Source: a bacterium
GTDB lineage: Bacteria; Myxococcota_A; Bradymonadia; Bradymonadales; Bradymonadaceae
Length of the DNA: 64,000 nucleotides
Direction: 5' to 3'
Assembly: GCA_030427705.1 (NCBI GenBank)
Contig: JAUIBR010000008.1
Span: 1-64,000 of the forward strand
The position numbers and the translations under genes were made by a program. The first letter of the stretch is position 1; the number at the start of each line of letters is the position of its first letter. The notes beneath the pieces were generated by a model. It was not told the origin of the DNA and did not search any database. It saw only the letters and a list, made by a program, of their open reading frames with translations. Of the stretch, positions 43,558-53,800 are shown piece by piece.

Positions 43558-45222
43558 TTAGGCGCCTGCGAGTTTCTTGGCCTGCTTCACAAGCTGAATA
43601 AACTCGCGGCGATCCGCCTCTTTGGTCGTTGCCGATTGCGCAACTTCTAGAATCAGGTCGTACGACAAGTTCTTGGCGTGCGGGCTGTTGCGCAGGATTT
43701 CTGCGAACCCGGCGACAGCAGCTGCGAACTGGAAGTCCTTGCTGGCGTCGGCAAGCTTCGTGCGGAAGTCACCGTCGCGGAGTTGGAACTCAGACTCTTC
43801 CGCTTTGAAACCGTCTGGCTTCTTCGCGCGGATGCGAACCGTGCCCATTTTGCCTTCGAGCTTGTGGAGCTTCACTTCGTAGAGGGCCGTGACCGTGTGG
43901 CCTGCGCCAATCTCACCAGCATCGACCTTGTCGTTGCGGAAGTCCTTGTCTGCGATGTCGCGGTTTTCGTAGCCGATCAGGCGGTAGGATTTGACCTTCT
44001 CTGGGTCGAATTCAACCTGGATCTTCACATCTTTTGCGATGACTTGCAGCGTACCGTCCATCTGCTCACCGAAGACCTTGCGGGCTTCCTTCTCGCTGTC
44101 GACGTAGTAGTAGTTGCCGTTTCCGTTGTTAGCCAACTGCTCCATCATCGTGTCTTTGTAGTTGCCCATGCCGAAGCCGATGGTCGAGAGCGTCACACCT
44201 TCTTCAACATAGGTGCGAATCGACTTCAGGATATCTTCGTGCGACGACGGTCCGATGTTGGCGTCGCCATCCGACAAGACGATGACGCGATTGACGTGAC
44301 CACGCTTGTGATTCGAAAGCGCCAGCTTGTAGGCGAGCTCCATGCCGGAGTTCATGCCCGTGCCGCCGCCAGAATGGAGGTTTTCGATGGCTTCCAGGAT
44401 TTTGCCACGCTCGTGCATGCCGGTCGGAGGCAGAATCTCGGCCACACGACCTGCGTAGGTTGCCAACGCAACAGTGTCACCTTCTGACAGGTTATTCGTG
44501 AGGATGCGAAGTGACTTCTGAGCAAGGCCAAGCTTGTCAGGGGCACTCATTGATCCAGACACGTCGACCAGGAAGGTTAGGTGTACGGGCTTGCGTTCGG
44601 CTCGCGCGATGCGCTTACCTTGGACACCGACACGCAACATGTATGTGTCCTTATCGCCGGTGAATGGGCTGCGCGCAGCTTCCATGTGGACGCCGAATGC
44701 GCCGCGATCTGGGTTTGGATAGTCGTAGCCGAAGTAGTTCACGAACTCTTCGACGCGAACAGAAGCGGCCGGAGGAATGCTGCCTGAGTTCAGCTTGCGG
44801 CGCGCGATTGTGTAGCTGCCGGTGTCGACGTCGATTGAAAACGTCGAGAATCGGTCTTTGATCGTCTCGGTCATCGGGTTGACGCCGTAGTCGGTGTATC
44901 CCTCGCTATTGGATTGTGGATCCTGCGCGATCTCTTCTTTGGCCTTCGGTGAGTCCTTCAACGGGCCGGCAGGTTTGGCCATGACCTTCTTGTCAGCGGA
45001 CGATGCAACAGGCGCTTGTTGCGGCGCCTCCGGTGCATATTCCTCATCGGCCTCGCCGTCATAATCGTATTCGGCCTCACGAAGCTCTTCGACGCCGCCT
45101 GTTGAGGCAATCGACGCGGTTTCAGTGCGTGCGGAGTCGTCGGATTTAGCTGCATCACCTGCACAGCCTGCGACCAGCATGGCCGCGATGAGATAACGAA
45201 GTTTGAATGGTGTGGTTTTCAT
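43558..45222 (-). CDS. YfbK-type VWA domain lipoprotein
   Basis: 554 residues from ATG 45222 (GGAG nine bases upstream; the frame is open further). The lipoprotein signal is LRYLIAAMLVAGC (modified Cys20), then a Glu/Ala/Pro linker of about 100 residues. DRFSTFSIDVDTGSYTIAR, the VWA MIDAS motif DVSGSM and VEFDPEKVKSYRLIGYENRDIAD follow in the same order as its paralogue at 39762-41345. Divergent from the caspase-cluster operon across 160 bases. One paralogue is lipid-anchored and the other helix-anchored, suggesting different membranes. Confidence 0.93.
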   Translation of the reverse strand: MKTTPFKLRYLIAAMLVAGCAGDAAKSDDSARTETASIASTGGVEELREAEYDYDGEADEEYAPEAPQQAPVASSADKKVMAKPAGPLKDSPKAKEEIAQDPQSNSEGYTDYGVNPMTETIKDRFSTFSIDVDTGSYTIARRKLNSGSIPPAASVRVEEFVNYFGYDYPNPDRGAFGVHMEAARSPFTGDKDTYMLRVGVQGKRIARAERKPVHLTFLVDVSGSMSAPDKLGLAQKSLRILTNNLSEGDTVALATYAGRVAEILPPTGMHERGKILEAIENLHSGGGTGMNSGMELAYKLALSNHKRGHVNRVIVLSDGDANIGPSSHEDILKSIRTYVEEGVTLSTIGFGMGNYKDTMMEQLANNGNGNYYYVDSEKEARKVFGEQMDGTLQVIAKDVKIQVEFDPEKVKSYRLIGYENRDIADKDFRNDKVDAGEIGAGHTVTALYEVKLHKLEGKMGTVRIRAKKPDGFKAEESEFQLRDGDFRTKLADASKDFQFAAAVAGFAEILRNSPHAKNLSYDLILEVAQSATTKEADRREFIQLVKQAKKLAGA

Positions 45223-45382
45223 GTCTTGAGTCTCCAAGTGTTTATCTGCGGTATGGGACTCAAAACGGGAGGACGATGATGTGGATCTAAAAAATTTGTA
45301 GTAGAAGGTTTTGAATAACCCCAATTCTTATCCGTCAGTTGCGCTCGATACCCAGCTGCAATTAGTGACAATGGAGAACGAT

Positions 45383-46537
45383 ATGAAACGTACGCCTGTT
45401 ATTGGCTTTGGCTTAGCTATCCTCATCGCATCCTGCGGTGGACCTCAAGATCCCAACCTGAAAATGACCGAAGGCCCAATGGGCCCGAACTTGAAAGGAC
45501 CTCGTGACGGTGTCTACCTCCGTGCTTCTTTCGATGACGATCCGACGCACTTCATGGGACGCTTTCTCTCCAACGAACTCGCTGCAGGCGAGATCGACGA
45601 GAATCGCGGCGTTCAGACCGAATGCACGAAATTCGTCACCTACAAAGAGGTCAACTCGTCAGGTTCGTTTGATGAGTATTATAATAGCTCAACCGAAGTG
45701 AGCGCGAACCTCGGCCTCAGCGAAGCTGGTGCCGCGGCAGTCGGCGCGACCGGCGAAGGCTCGGTAGGACACCAGAGCGGCACCTCGATTCGTGTCCAAT
45801 ACGACCTCACTCGAAAACTTGTTGCCAACGTCGAAGACCCAGCCGGGTTTGAAGCATGCTGCAACGCTGCCCCTGGCAACTGCACCAATAAGTACATCGG
45901 CGAGTTCTGGTACGGAAAAGGCCAGCTCTACGAGAAGTCGGGTTCGGCAACCAACGTGGGCGCTGACGTCCAAGCTGCTGGTGGCGGCGGAGACCTCTCG
46001 GTCGCAGACGGCTTTGTTTGGCGCAAAGGTACGAACTTCGAAAACGTCTACTTCGCATTCCGCGTTGTTGACCGCGTCGCAACCGATGACTGCGGCTGGG
46101 CAACTCAGTTGCCGAAGTCGAACGACGGTCAGTTCTTTGTCGGCGTAAGCCCTCCTGCACCGTCGGAAGACATCGCCCGTCAGATGGCGATGCAGCACGC
46201 ACGTACGCAGGCCGTCCAGTACCTGGGCGACAATATCAAAACCGAAACGACCAACGTCTCGAGCGTCGTTGATGGCTATATCCAGAGCGAGAACGTCATC
46301 CGCACCGCTGCGGAAGGCTTGGCCTCGTACGTCAAAGACGACCGCTACTGCGGAGTCGAAACGACGGATACCCCAGAAGGCCAGAAGTACTCGATCAAGG
46401 TGCTCGCATTCTTCCCGAAGGAGAGCATCGATGCTGCTAAGAAAGCGACTGTGGATGTCGTCGAAAAGCAGATGGAAGCAGACGGCAAACTGACGCCTGA
46501 AAACAAGAAAGAGCTCGACAAGATTCGGGGACAGTAA
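45383..46537 (+). CDS. Hypothetical lipoprotein of the caspase operon, LPP20-like
   Basis: 384 residues from ATG 45383, six bases after GGAG. Signal VIGFGLAILIASC (modified Cys18). The chain has a beta-rich N-half (LRASFDDDPTHFMGRFLSNEL) and a central pair of Cys (FEACCNAAPGNC). The helical C-part DNIKTETTNVSSVVDGYIQS...YSIKVLAFFPKESI resembles the LPP20/FlgP-type fold of other exported lipoproteins. First gene of a three-gene operon with a caspase-like lipoprotein; its stop immediately precedes that start. Function unknown. Confidence 0.75.
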   Translation: MKRTPVIGFGLAILIASCGGPQDPNLKMTEGPMGPNLKGPRDGVYLRASFDDDPTHFMGRFLSNELAAGEIDENRGVQTECTKFVTYKEVNSSGSFDEYYNSSTEVSANLGLSEAGAAAVGATGEGSVGHQSGTSIRVQYDLTRKLVANVEDPAGFEACCNAAPGNCTNKYIGEFWYGKGQLYEKSGSATNVGADVQAAGGGGDLSVADGFVWRKGTNFENVYFAFRVVDRVATDDCGWATQLPKSNDGQFFVGVSPPAPSEDIARQMAMQHARTQAVQYLGDNIKTETTNVSSVVDGYIQSENVIRTAAEGLASYVKDDRYCGVETTDTPEGQKYSIKVLAFFPKESIDAAKKATVDVVEKQMEADGKLTPENKKELDKIRGQ

Positions 46538-48055
46538 ATGCGGATTCGATATCTCATGGTCGCGGGTGCGCTCGCCGCAACGGCATGCAGCACTCCGCAA
46601 TACACGGTCGTAAACCCGCAGCAGCAACAGACCGTTACGACGACCGAATCGGTCGAATGGCCTGCGCTCTCGAAGTGGGAGTCTGGGTCTGATGGCAATA
46701 ATGACGTCGGTATCATCGTGGCAATCGAGGACTATGCGTTCTTGCCCGATGTCCCCGGCGCCATTGAAAACGCCAACGACTGGGAGTCGTATCTGAAGAC
46801 CGCTCGCGGTGCTTCGAAGGTCTACACGCTGACCAATAAGCAGGCGACATCTGAAGAGATCCAGCGCTTCATCAAGCAGGCGGCCGGCGAAGCTGGCGCG
46901 GATTCGACGGTGTGGTTTGTCTTCATCGGTCACGGTGCGCCAGCGGCCGATGGCAAAGACGGCGCTTTGGTAGCGATGGACGCTCAGCAGACCGTGAACA
47001 GTCTGCAATCACGAAGCGTCAAGCGGACCGAAGTGTTGGCAGCCCTTGAAACGGGTCAGCAATCGAACACGGTTGTCATCTTGGACACCTGCTTTAGCGG
47101 CAAGGACCCATCCGGCAATCTTTTGGCGAAGGGCACTCAGCCTGTGATTCCTCTCGACCAGGCACAGCCAACGGTCACAGGAAACACGGTTGTGCTTACT
47201 GCTGCGGCTAGCAATGAGATTGCGGGGCAGCTGCCTGGCGCCGAACGTCCAGCGTTCAGCTATTTGCTCCTGGGGGCGATGCGCGGCTGGGCGGATTCCG
47301 GTGACGGCACTGTTCAGGCTCAGGAAGCGGCTGACTACGTCACGCGCCAGTTCCGGCATCTTAAGGGTCGGCAACAGACCCCGGGTATCTTCGGAACGGG
47401 CAATGTCGTGTTGGCCAAGTCGGCTGCTGAAAAAGACCCTGGTGTCGCGGATTTCATGAAGGGTGAGGGCAAGAAGCAGGTTGTGGTGACGCAGCAGGCA
47501 CCTGTCGACGCATCCGGCGGAAAGATCATCGACACCAACGAAGGCTTAGTGTTCACGCAGCCTGACGGTTGGGCGATTGGGCCCGCGGGCATGGGAGTGA
47601 TCCTGACCATGCAGAGCATGCACGGTGGTTCTCAGATCGCGGTCTCGCGCTATGAAACCTCGCCTTCAAATGCGGCGGCGATGTTTCAAAACTCGAACGA
47701 CCCATCGATGATGATGGACGGCACAAAAGTCGTCCAAGAGGGCGTGGAAATCTCGTACGGCAAATATGCCGGCTCGGAGTCTATCCGCGAGGTCAAAGAC
47801 GAGACGTTCGGAAACTCGAAAGAGATCATCTTTTCGACCTACCAAGCCGGCGCTGCCTACCAGTTCCAGCTGAAGATCACGAAACCAGCAAACGAGGCAA
47901 AGCACCGTAAGGTCTTTGAGTCGTTCGTTGCGAACGCTCAATTCAAGATGAAGGGCAGTGCGCAGGTGACGCCTACGCCTGCTCAGCAAAATGAGCGCGC
48001 AAAGATGCAGCTTGAGATGTTCAAATTCTTCTACAAAGAGGCTGTGTCGAAATGA
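46538..48055 (+). CDS. Caspase family (peptidase C14) lipoprotein
   Basis: 505 residues. The lipoprotein signal is MVAGALAATAC (modified Cys17). A caspase-like domain occupies about residues 55-320: the catalytic His132 lies in FIGHGAP and the catalytic Cys185 in ILDTCFSGK. The C-terminal 170 residues (EGLVFTQPDGWAIGPAGMG onward) form a separate beta-rich domain of unknown type. Bacterial caspase-like proteins (orthocaspases/metacaspases) cut after basic residues; being a lipoprotein places it in the envelope, which is unusual. It starts one base after the upstream stop and its ATGA overlaps the next gene. Confidence 0.9.
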   Translation: MRIRYLMVAGALAATACSTPQYTVVNPQQQQTVTTTESVEWPALSKWESGSDGNNDVGIIVAIEDYAFLPDVPGAIENANDWESYLKTARGASKVYTLTNKQATSEEIQRFIKQAAGEAGADSTVWFVFIGHGAPAADGKDGALVAMDAQQTVNSLQSRSVKRTEVLAALETGQQSNTVVILDTCFSGKDPSGNLLAKGTQPVIPLDQAQPTVTGNTVVLTAAASNEIAGQLPGAERPAFSYLLLGAMRGWADSGDGTVQAQEAADYVTRQFRHLKGRQQTPGIFGTGNVVLAKSAAEKDPGVADFMKGEGKKQVVVTQQAPVDASGGKIIDTNEGLVFTQPDGWAIGPAGMGVILTMQSMHGGSQIAVSRYETSPSNAAAMFQNSNDPSMMMDGTKVVQEGVEISYGKYAGSESIREVKDETFGNSKEIIFSTYQAGAAYQFQLKITKPANEAKHRKVFESFVANAQFKMKGSAQVTPTPAQQNERAKMQLEMFKFFYKEAVSK

Positions 48056-49299
48056 AACGACTCGTCCTACTCGTGGCTTTGTTTGCGGTCGCATGTTCTT
48101 CATCGCCCGAAAAGAAAGACCCGAACAAAGACAAAGAGCCCATCGATAATGCCAACATCTCGTTGGATGGTTCGGAGTGTCTTGGCAATCGCGTCCCACC
48201 GACAGGTTGGAAGCAGGCCACGGCATTCCATCCAGTCAACGAACCCAACGCGACAGAGATGGCCAAGGATGAGGCTGTTCGAACGCTTCGGGATCGCATC
48301 TGCCAGGGTTATCGGTGCTCAGAAATTGAGGCGAAGATCACGCTCTGGAACACGGAAGCTGATGCACGCCAAGTCTGCGCGATGGCCGTCATCAAGGGTG
48401 CCGACGTCGCTGCGTTCCAAGAGAAGCCGCGACGCGAGCTGGGTGCGAACTTGGACAAGTCAGCTACCGCGTTGATGAAGATGTTGGGCAAGGAGCGGCC
48501 TAAAATTGCTATCGATAACGTCCGCGACAACGGTGTGGACGGAGGCGCAAGAGCCGAGTGGTTGATCGACCGGATGAACGCATCTCTGTCAAAAAGTGGC
48601 AGTTTAGTTGGCAAGCTTCCGAAAGGTTGGTCTGGCCTCAAACTGCCTTCTGGAATCGACGGCGTTCTGCGTGGCCGAATCACCCGGATGCATGGACGCG
48701 AGTCGATGCTGGAGATCACGTGGACCTTGGATTTGGGAGACGCGTTCTCGAGCGTGGACCCCGTTATTTTCCCTGAGTTCATCGGGCCGAATACAAGCAG
48801 CTCGTTCACGGCTCCAGACATGAGCTGGGACAATCGCGAGATTTCGGTGCGCTTCGACGCTCGACCTGGTGGCGGACTCTGCAACGGGCAGAAGTTCCAA
48901 ATGCGGGCTGAGACCGCCAAGGACCTTCACGTTCGACTGATCAACGTCTTTGGAAACAACGCGATGGTCATTCATTCCTCCAAAGAAGCCATCAAAGGCG
49001 GACAGCCCAAGTCCTTGGGCACGTTCATGGCGGCCAAGATGGAGGGCATCCCCCCGGCCGAGCAATTCATCGCTATCGGCGCCCAGCAGAAGTCTGACCT
49101 GGGCCGGTTTGCAGACATCCAAAAGCTGCCATGCCGATTGCCGATCCAAAATCTCGATGCCTTGAAGGGCTCCCTGCCTCGAAAGGCGTTCAAAACATCA
49201 CGTAGCTATCGCATCGTCGAAGGCAACGACTGTAGTGGCTTTGAAGCACCACCAGCAGGCACGGTCGACGACCTGAAGAACCTGCCGATGTGTTGGTGA
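48052..49299 (+). CDS. Hypothetical lipoprotein of the caspase operon
   Basis: 415 residues. Lipoprotein signal LVLLVALFAVAC (modified Cys15), Lys/Pro linker, then a mixed alpha/beta part. A segment NEPNATEMAKDEAVRTLRDRICQ resembles the start of LPP20/FlgO-like domains, as in the first gene of the operon. A C-terminal region with Cys residues follows (KLPCRLPIQNL, GNDCSGF, LPMCW). ATGA overlap with the caspase gene. Its stop is directly followed by the first mosaic repeat array. Function unknown; a partner or target of the caspase is the obvious guess. Confidence 0.75.
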   Translation: MKRLVLLVALFAVACSSSPEKKDPNKDKEPIDNANISLDGSECLGNRVPPTGWKQATAFHPVNEPNATEMAKDEAVRTLRDRICQGYRCSEIEAKITLWNTEADARQVCAMAVIKGADVAAFQEKPRRELGANLDKSATALMKMLGKERPKIAIDNVRDNGVDGGARAEWLIDRMNASLSKSGSLVGKLPKGWSGLKLPSGIDGVLRGRITRMHGRESMLEITWTLDLGDAFSSVDPVIFPEFIGPNTSSSFTAPDMSWDNREISVRFDARPGGGLCNGQKFQMRAETAKDLHVRLINVFGNNAMVIHSSKEAIKGGQPKSLGTFMAAKMEGIPPAEQFIAIGAQQKSDLGRFADIQKLPCRLPIQNLDALKGSLPRKAFKTSRSYRIVEGNDCSGFEAPPAGTVDDLKNLPMCW

Positions 49300-49303
49300 T
49301 GGG

Positions 49304-49632
49304 CCCGCAGGGCCCAGAACTCGGCCTGCGGCCTCAGAATTCGGTTCGCTTCGCTCCCTCAGAGCTCAGTCGCTTCGCTCCTTCGGAATTCGGCCTGCGG
49401 CCTCAGAATTCGGTTCGCTTTGCTCCCTCAGAGCTCAGTCGCTTCGCTCCTTCGGAATTCGGCCTGCGGCCTCAGAATTCGGTTCGCTTTGCTCCCTCAG
49501 AACTCAGGCGCTTCGCGCCTTCGGAATTCGGCCCTATGGCCTCAGATCTCGATAACGATCTGAGCGGCGAAAGCCGCGAATTCTGAGGCAAGCGTAGCGA
49601 TGCCGAATTCTGAGCGAAGCGAACTCTGAGCG
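49304..49632. repeat. Mosaic palindromic repeat array 1
   Basis: Conserved short cores (GAATTCGG, GAGCTCAG, GAACTCAG) alternate with small GC-rich inserts (CCTGCGGCCTCA, TTCGCTTTGCTCCCTCA, TCGCTTCGCTCCTTCG). A higher-order unit of about 69 bases repeats at least twice (49382 and 49451). The orientation flips at a central inverted repeat, CTCAGATC-TCGATAAC-GATCTGAG (49541-49564); beyond it the cores read GAATTCTGAG. No open frame of interest. Confidence 0.9.
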
Positions 49633-49724
49633 CCTATGTCGATTTTGATTGTGGGCCGCAAAATTCAGCGTATAACTCCGCGCGATTTTCGATGGCATTT
49701 CGCCGTCGAGCGGAGAAAAACCAA

Positions 49725-50387
49725 ATGATCAAAAGAGTTTGCGGCGTTCTCGTATTTGCAGTTTTTACGATTGGGTGCGCCGGACAACAAGTCGACACGT
49801 CTGGTCTCGAAACAGCACTTGCGAAGTGCGAATCTGAGCGTACTGCGCTCACTGAAGCTAATGCAGAATTGAAGGCTCGGGCTGAACGCGCTGACCAACT
49901 TGCTGCAGAACGAAAGGCGAACTTGGACGCGTTGCGCGCCGCTCTTCAAGACCTCATCGACGCAGGTGAGCTTACGGTGACGGTTCGTAATGGCTTGATC
50001 GTCCTCCAACTCCCCAACAAGATTCTCTTTGCCTCAGGCCAGGCTGCCGTGAAGCCGGAAGCAAAGGCGACGCTTGAGAAGGTTGCGGGCGCACTTGCGA
50101 AGATCGAGCGACGCCGATTCTTTGTCTCGGGTCACACGGACAATGCAGCGATCGCGAAGTCGAAGTTCAAGTCCAACTGGGAGCTCTCGACCGTGCGCGC
50201 GCTCAACGTGCATGGCATCCTGTTGGCTGCTGGCGTCAGCGCCGAGAACCTCGCTGTTGCAGGCTTCGCAGATACCGATGCGATTGAAGGCAATGACACG
50301 AAAGAGGGTATGGCCATGAACCGACGTACCAAAATCATCGTGATGCCGGACCTCACCGCCGTCCTTCCGGCAGTCGCCAAGAAGTAG
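49725..50387 (+). CDS. OmpA family lipoprotein
   Basis: 220 residues from ATG 49725 (GGAG upstream). Lipoprotein signal VCGVLVFAVFTIGC (modified Cys18), then a coiled coil (ALAKCESERTALTEANAELKARAERADQLAAERKANLDAL). The C-terminal half is an OmpA-like peptidoglycan-binding domain: LPNKILFASGQAAVKPEAKATL, SGHTDN and the final NRRTKIIVMP. Anchors the outer membrane to the cell wall. It sits between the two mosaic arrays. Confidence 0.93.
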   Translation: MIKRVCGVLVFAVFTIGCAGQQVDTSGLETALAKCESERTALTEANAELKARAERADQLAAERKANLDALRAALQDLIDAGELTVTVRNGLIVLQLPNKILFASGQAAVKPEAKATLEKVAGALAKIERRRFFVSGHTDNAAIAKSKFKSNWELSTVRALNVHGILLAAGVSAENLAVAGFADTDAIEGNDTKEGMAMNRRTKIIVMPDLTAVLPAVAKK

Positions 50388-50692
50388 AGTTCGGCCTGCG
50401 GCCTCAGAATTCGGCCCCTCGGGGCCTCAGAATTCGGCCTGCGGCCTCAGAATTCGGTTCGCTTTGCTCCCTCAGAACTCAGGCGCTTCGCGCCTTCGGA
50501 ATTCGGCCCTTCGGGCCTCAGAATTCGGCCCCTCGGGGCCTCAGAATTCGGTTCGCTTTGCTCCCTCAGAACTCAGTCGCTTCGCGCCTTCGGAATTCGG
50601 CCCTTCGGGCCTCAGATCTCGATAACGATCTGAGCGGCGAAAGCCGCGAATTCTGAGCGCAGCGAACTCTGAGCGGCGCAGCCGCGAACTCA
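50388..50692. repeat. Mosaic palindromic repeat array 2
   Basis: Same cores (GAATTCGG, CTCAGAATTC) with inserts including GGCCCCTCGGGGCC, GGCCCTTCGGGCC and GGCGCTTCGCGCC, each a tight hairpin. The same central inverted repeat, CTCAGATC-TCGATAAC-GATCTGAG, lies at 50611-50634, followed by the mirrored half. Begins directly at the OmpA stop. Confidence 0.9.
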
Positions 50693-50893
50693 ACCAATTT
50701 AGATCTCAATCTCCCGAGTCTCGTTTCACAAACGGACACTCGTGTCGATTGTTACCAGCGAAGCGACTCCAGCAAAGCGACGCCAGCAAGGCGACGCCAG
50801 CGAAGCGACGCCAGCGCAACGCGCGAGACAGGGTTGCACGAATCGCCGTTTCGGTAGATCGTGTGCCAAACCAAGAACTTGGAACGAGACAAG
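50693..50893 (+). promoter_or_regulatory. Region upstream of A2M with a 14-base tandem repeat
   Basis: About 200 bases that must carry the promoter of the macroglobulin gene. At 50755-50824 lies a tandem repeat of 14 bases (CCAGCGAAGCGACG, with CCAGCAAAGCGACG and CCAGCAAGGCGACG variants), four full copies and a degenerate fifth. No clear -35/-10 was found; repeat-mediated expression control is possible. Confidence 0.5.
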
Positions 50894-53800
50894 ATGAAAG
50901 ACTTCACTCGAGTTGGTGCGGTCGCGGGCGTTGCTATGCTCGTGGCTGTATTCGCGTTGGGTTGCCCCTCGAAAGGGGATGATGCCGCTTCAAAAATCGG
51001 CGAAAAAGGCGTTGGCCAGAGCGATGTCGAACGGCCGCCGCCAGCAACCCTGGATGACTTCGAGAGCATTGTCGTCGAAAACGCCGCAGAAATGCTGGTG
51101 TTCTTGAGCGACGGGAACCCTCCTAGCGATGCGGCAAGTCAGGGCGTTGCGCGACCTCAGACCAAAGCGCTCTCGCAGGCCGAGACGCAAAAGCTCCTCG
51201 CGCGACTCTCGCCGATCCAGCGCGAGGACGACGACGAGAAGGATTTCGCCAAGCGGGAAGATTCAAAACCGCCGCCTCGCACAGGCGATACGGTTAAAAC
51301 CTCGTTCCCACCACCGGTCGACAAAGAGCGTCCCGATGCGGTCGCGGTCGACCAGACCAAGAAGCTCGAGGTTTTGCGCTACCAGCCCGAGGGTGACCTT
51401 CCCATCGCGGCGAAAATCAGCGTGACGTTCAACCAACCGATGGTGGCCATCACCAGTCATGACGACACGATCGCCAAGGGCGTTCCGGTTGAGATTGACC
51501 CCACCCCCGAGGGTTCGTGGCGATGGATCGGAAGCAAGACGCTTCTATTTGAACCGGTTGGCGCACGCATGCCGATGGCAACCCACTACACGGTTTCGGT
51601 CAAAGCCGGCGTGAAGTCTGCGACCGGCACCCAGTTGGTGGAAGACAAGACGTTCAAGTTCTCGACGCCGCCGGTCACGATGAAGAACTACTACCCGAGC
51701 TCGGGCACGTACGGCTTGGACCAAGCCATGTTCATCTCGTTTGATCAGGACATCGACAAGGCGGCCGTCCTCAGCAATATCGTCATCGAATCGGGCGACA
51801 AGAAGTTCTCGCCGATCGAGGCAGATGCAGCATCTATCGAGACCGACAAGCGCCTTCAAGGCTTGGTGGATAACGCGATGGAGGGGCGCTTCCTGGTCAT
51901 CAAGGCGCCCGAAAAGCTCCCGTATGACTCGACGATTACCGTCCGGGTAAAGAAGGGAACGCCATCAAAAGAGGGGCCCCGAACCACCGAATCGGACATG
52001 TCATTCTCGTTCCGAACGTATGGACCACTCAAGGTCATCAATCACCGATGCGGCTATCGGTGCAACCCACAGAGCTCGTTCTCGTTCCGATTCTCGAATC
52101 GCTTGGACGAGAGCAAGTTTGAAGAATCATGGGTCACATCTGAGCCCGAATTCCCAACCCGAGCTGTCTCCACAAGCGGAGACTGGATCTACGTCAACGG
52201 CTGGAAACAAGGCCGAAAGACGTACCGAATCACCATCGCAAAAGGTGTTACGGATGAGTTCGGACAGACCATGGAAGAGGATCAGTCCTTTGAGTTCGAA
52301 GTCGGACCAGCTGACCCGAACCTCTACGCGACGAGCGGCGAGTTCGTCGTTCTCGACCCGTCTGGAGATCCTGGTTTCACCGTGTTCTCGACCAACTATG
52401 AATCGATTCGTGTGAAAGCGTGGCAGGTCGAACCCAAAGACTGGAACCAATACCTGCGGTGGAAGCGAGATTGGCGCTACTACGGAAAGCAAGAGATCAA
52501 ACCACCGGGCAAGGTGGTCTGGGACAAGATTGTCGCCACCGAAGGCAAACCAGACGATTTGGCGCAGGTGAAAATCGCCCTCAACGAAGCGTTGGGCGGT
52601 GATGGATTCGGCAATCTCCTGCTTGAAATTACGCCGAACAAGACCATGCCGACCGTCGCCATGCCCGAGTACAAACCGACCATCCGCACTTGGGTTCAGG
52701 CCACACAGATTGGACTGGACGGCTTCATCGATCCTACTGAGTTCATCGGCTGGGCCACGTCGCTCAAGTCGGGTGAGCCCCTTCAGGGGGTGACGCTTAC
52801 GCTCGGCACGTCGGGCGCGAGCGCCGTCACAGACAAGACCGGTATTGCGAAGATTAATCTGCCAAATTATGTCAGTGAAAAACACGGCAAAGAAGGTGAC
52901 TTCCTTCTGGCGAAGAAAGGTGATGACGTCGCATTCCTGCCCGAATCCACATACAACCCGAACTCATCGCCTTGGTATCGTCAGGAGCGCGGCGACAACG
53001 CCAGCTGGTTCATCTTCGACGACCGTAAGATGTACAAGCCAAACGAAGAAGTCTCCGTCAAAGGCTGGATTCGAAAGGTCGACCAGCGCGAAAACGGTGA
53101 TGTAAGCCTGGTCACCGGTAAGACGAAGATTACCTACAAAGTGATGGGCCCGCGCGGCAACGAAATCACCAAGGGTGAAACAGACTCCACCGGACTGGGC
53201 GGGTTCGACTTCAAGTTCAAGCTGCCCGCAACACCGAACTTGGGTCAGGCCCGCATCGAGCTGCGCACCACTGGCGGCGACGTCTACGGGTATGCCACGC
53301 ACTACTTCGACATTCAGGAGTTCCGAACGCCAGAGTTCGAAGTCTCAGCATCGGTCAACGAAGGGCCGCACTTCGCAGGCGGTGAAGCTATCGCGACTGT
53401 TGAAGCCAAGTATTACGCCGGCGGCGCGCTGCCCAACGCAGACACCAATTGGAGCGTGAACACGCAAGAGTCATCGTTTACCCCGCCGAATCAACAGAAG
53501 TACTCGTTCGGCATGTGGACGCCATGGTGGCAACGCTCAACCTCTAACCGCAGCGGAAACTACGAGAGCTTCCAGGCCAAAACCGACGCTTCCGGAGCGC
53601 ACAACCTGCAGCTGAAGTTCAGCGAGATCGACCCGCCAAAACCGATGTCCGTCATCATGAACGCCAGCGTAATGGACGTGAATCGCCAGCAATGGACGGC
53701 CAAGACGACCGTGTTGGTTCACCCAAGCCAGTACTACGTCGGCATGCGCACCGAGCGCTACTTCGTCGAGAAAGGCAAGCCGCTCAAGGTTGACCTCATC

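Noticed and set aside
45689-47008. A 439-residue minus-strand frame
   Set aside because: Antisense across the caspase operon; produced by codon bias of the real genes.
49290-49586. Coding sequence through mosaic array 1
   Set aside because: It only translates the repeated array (PQNSVRFAPSE) and overlaps the end of the lipoprotein gene.
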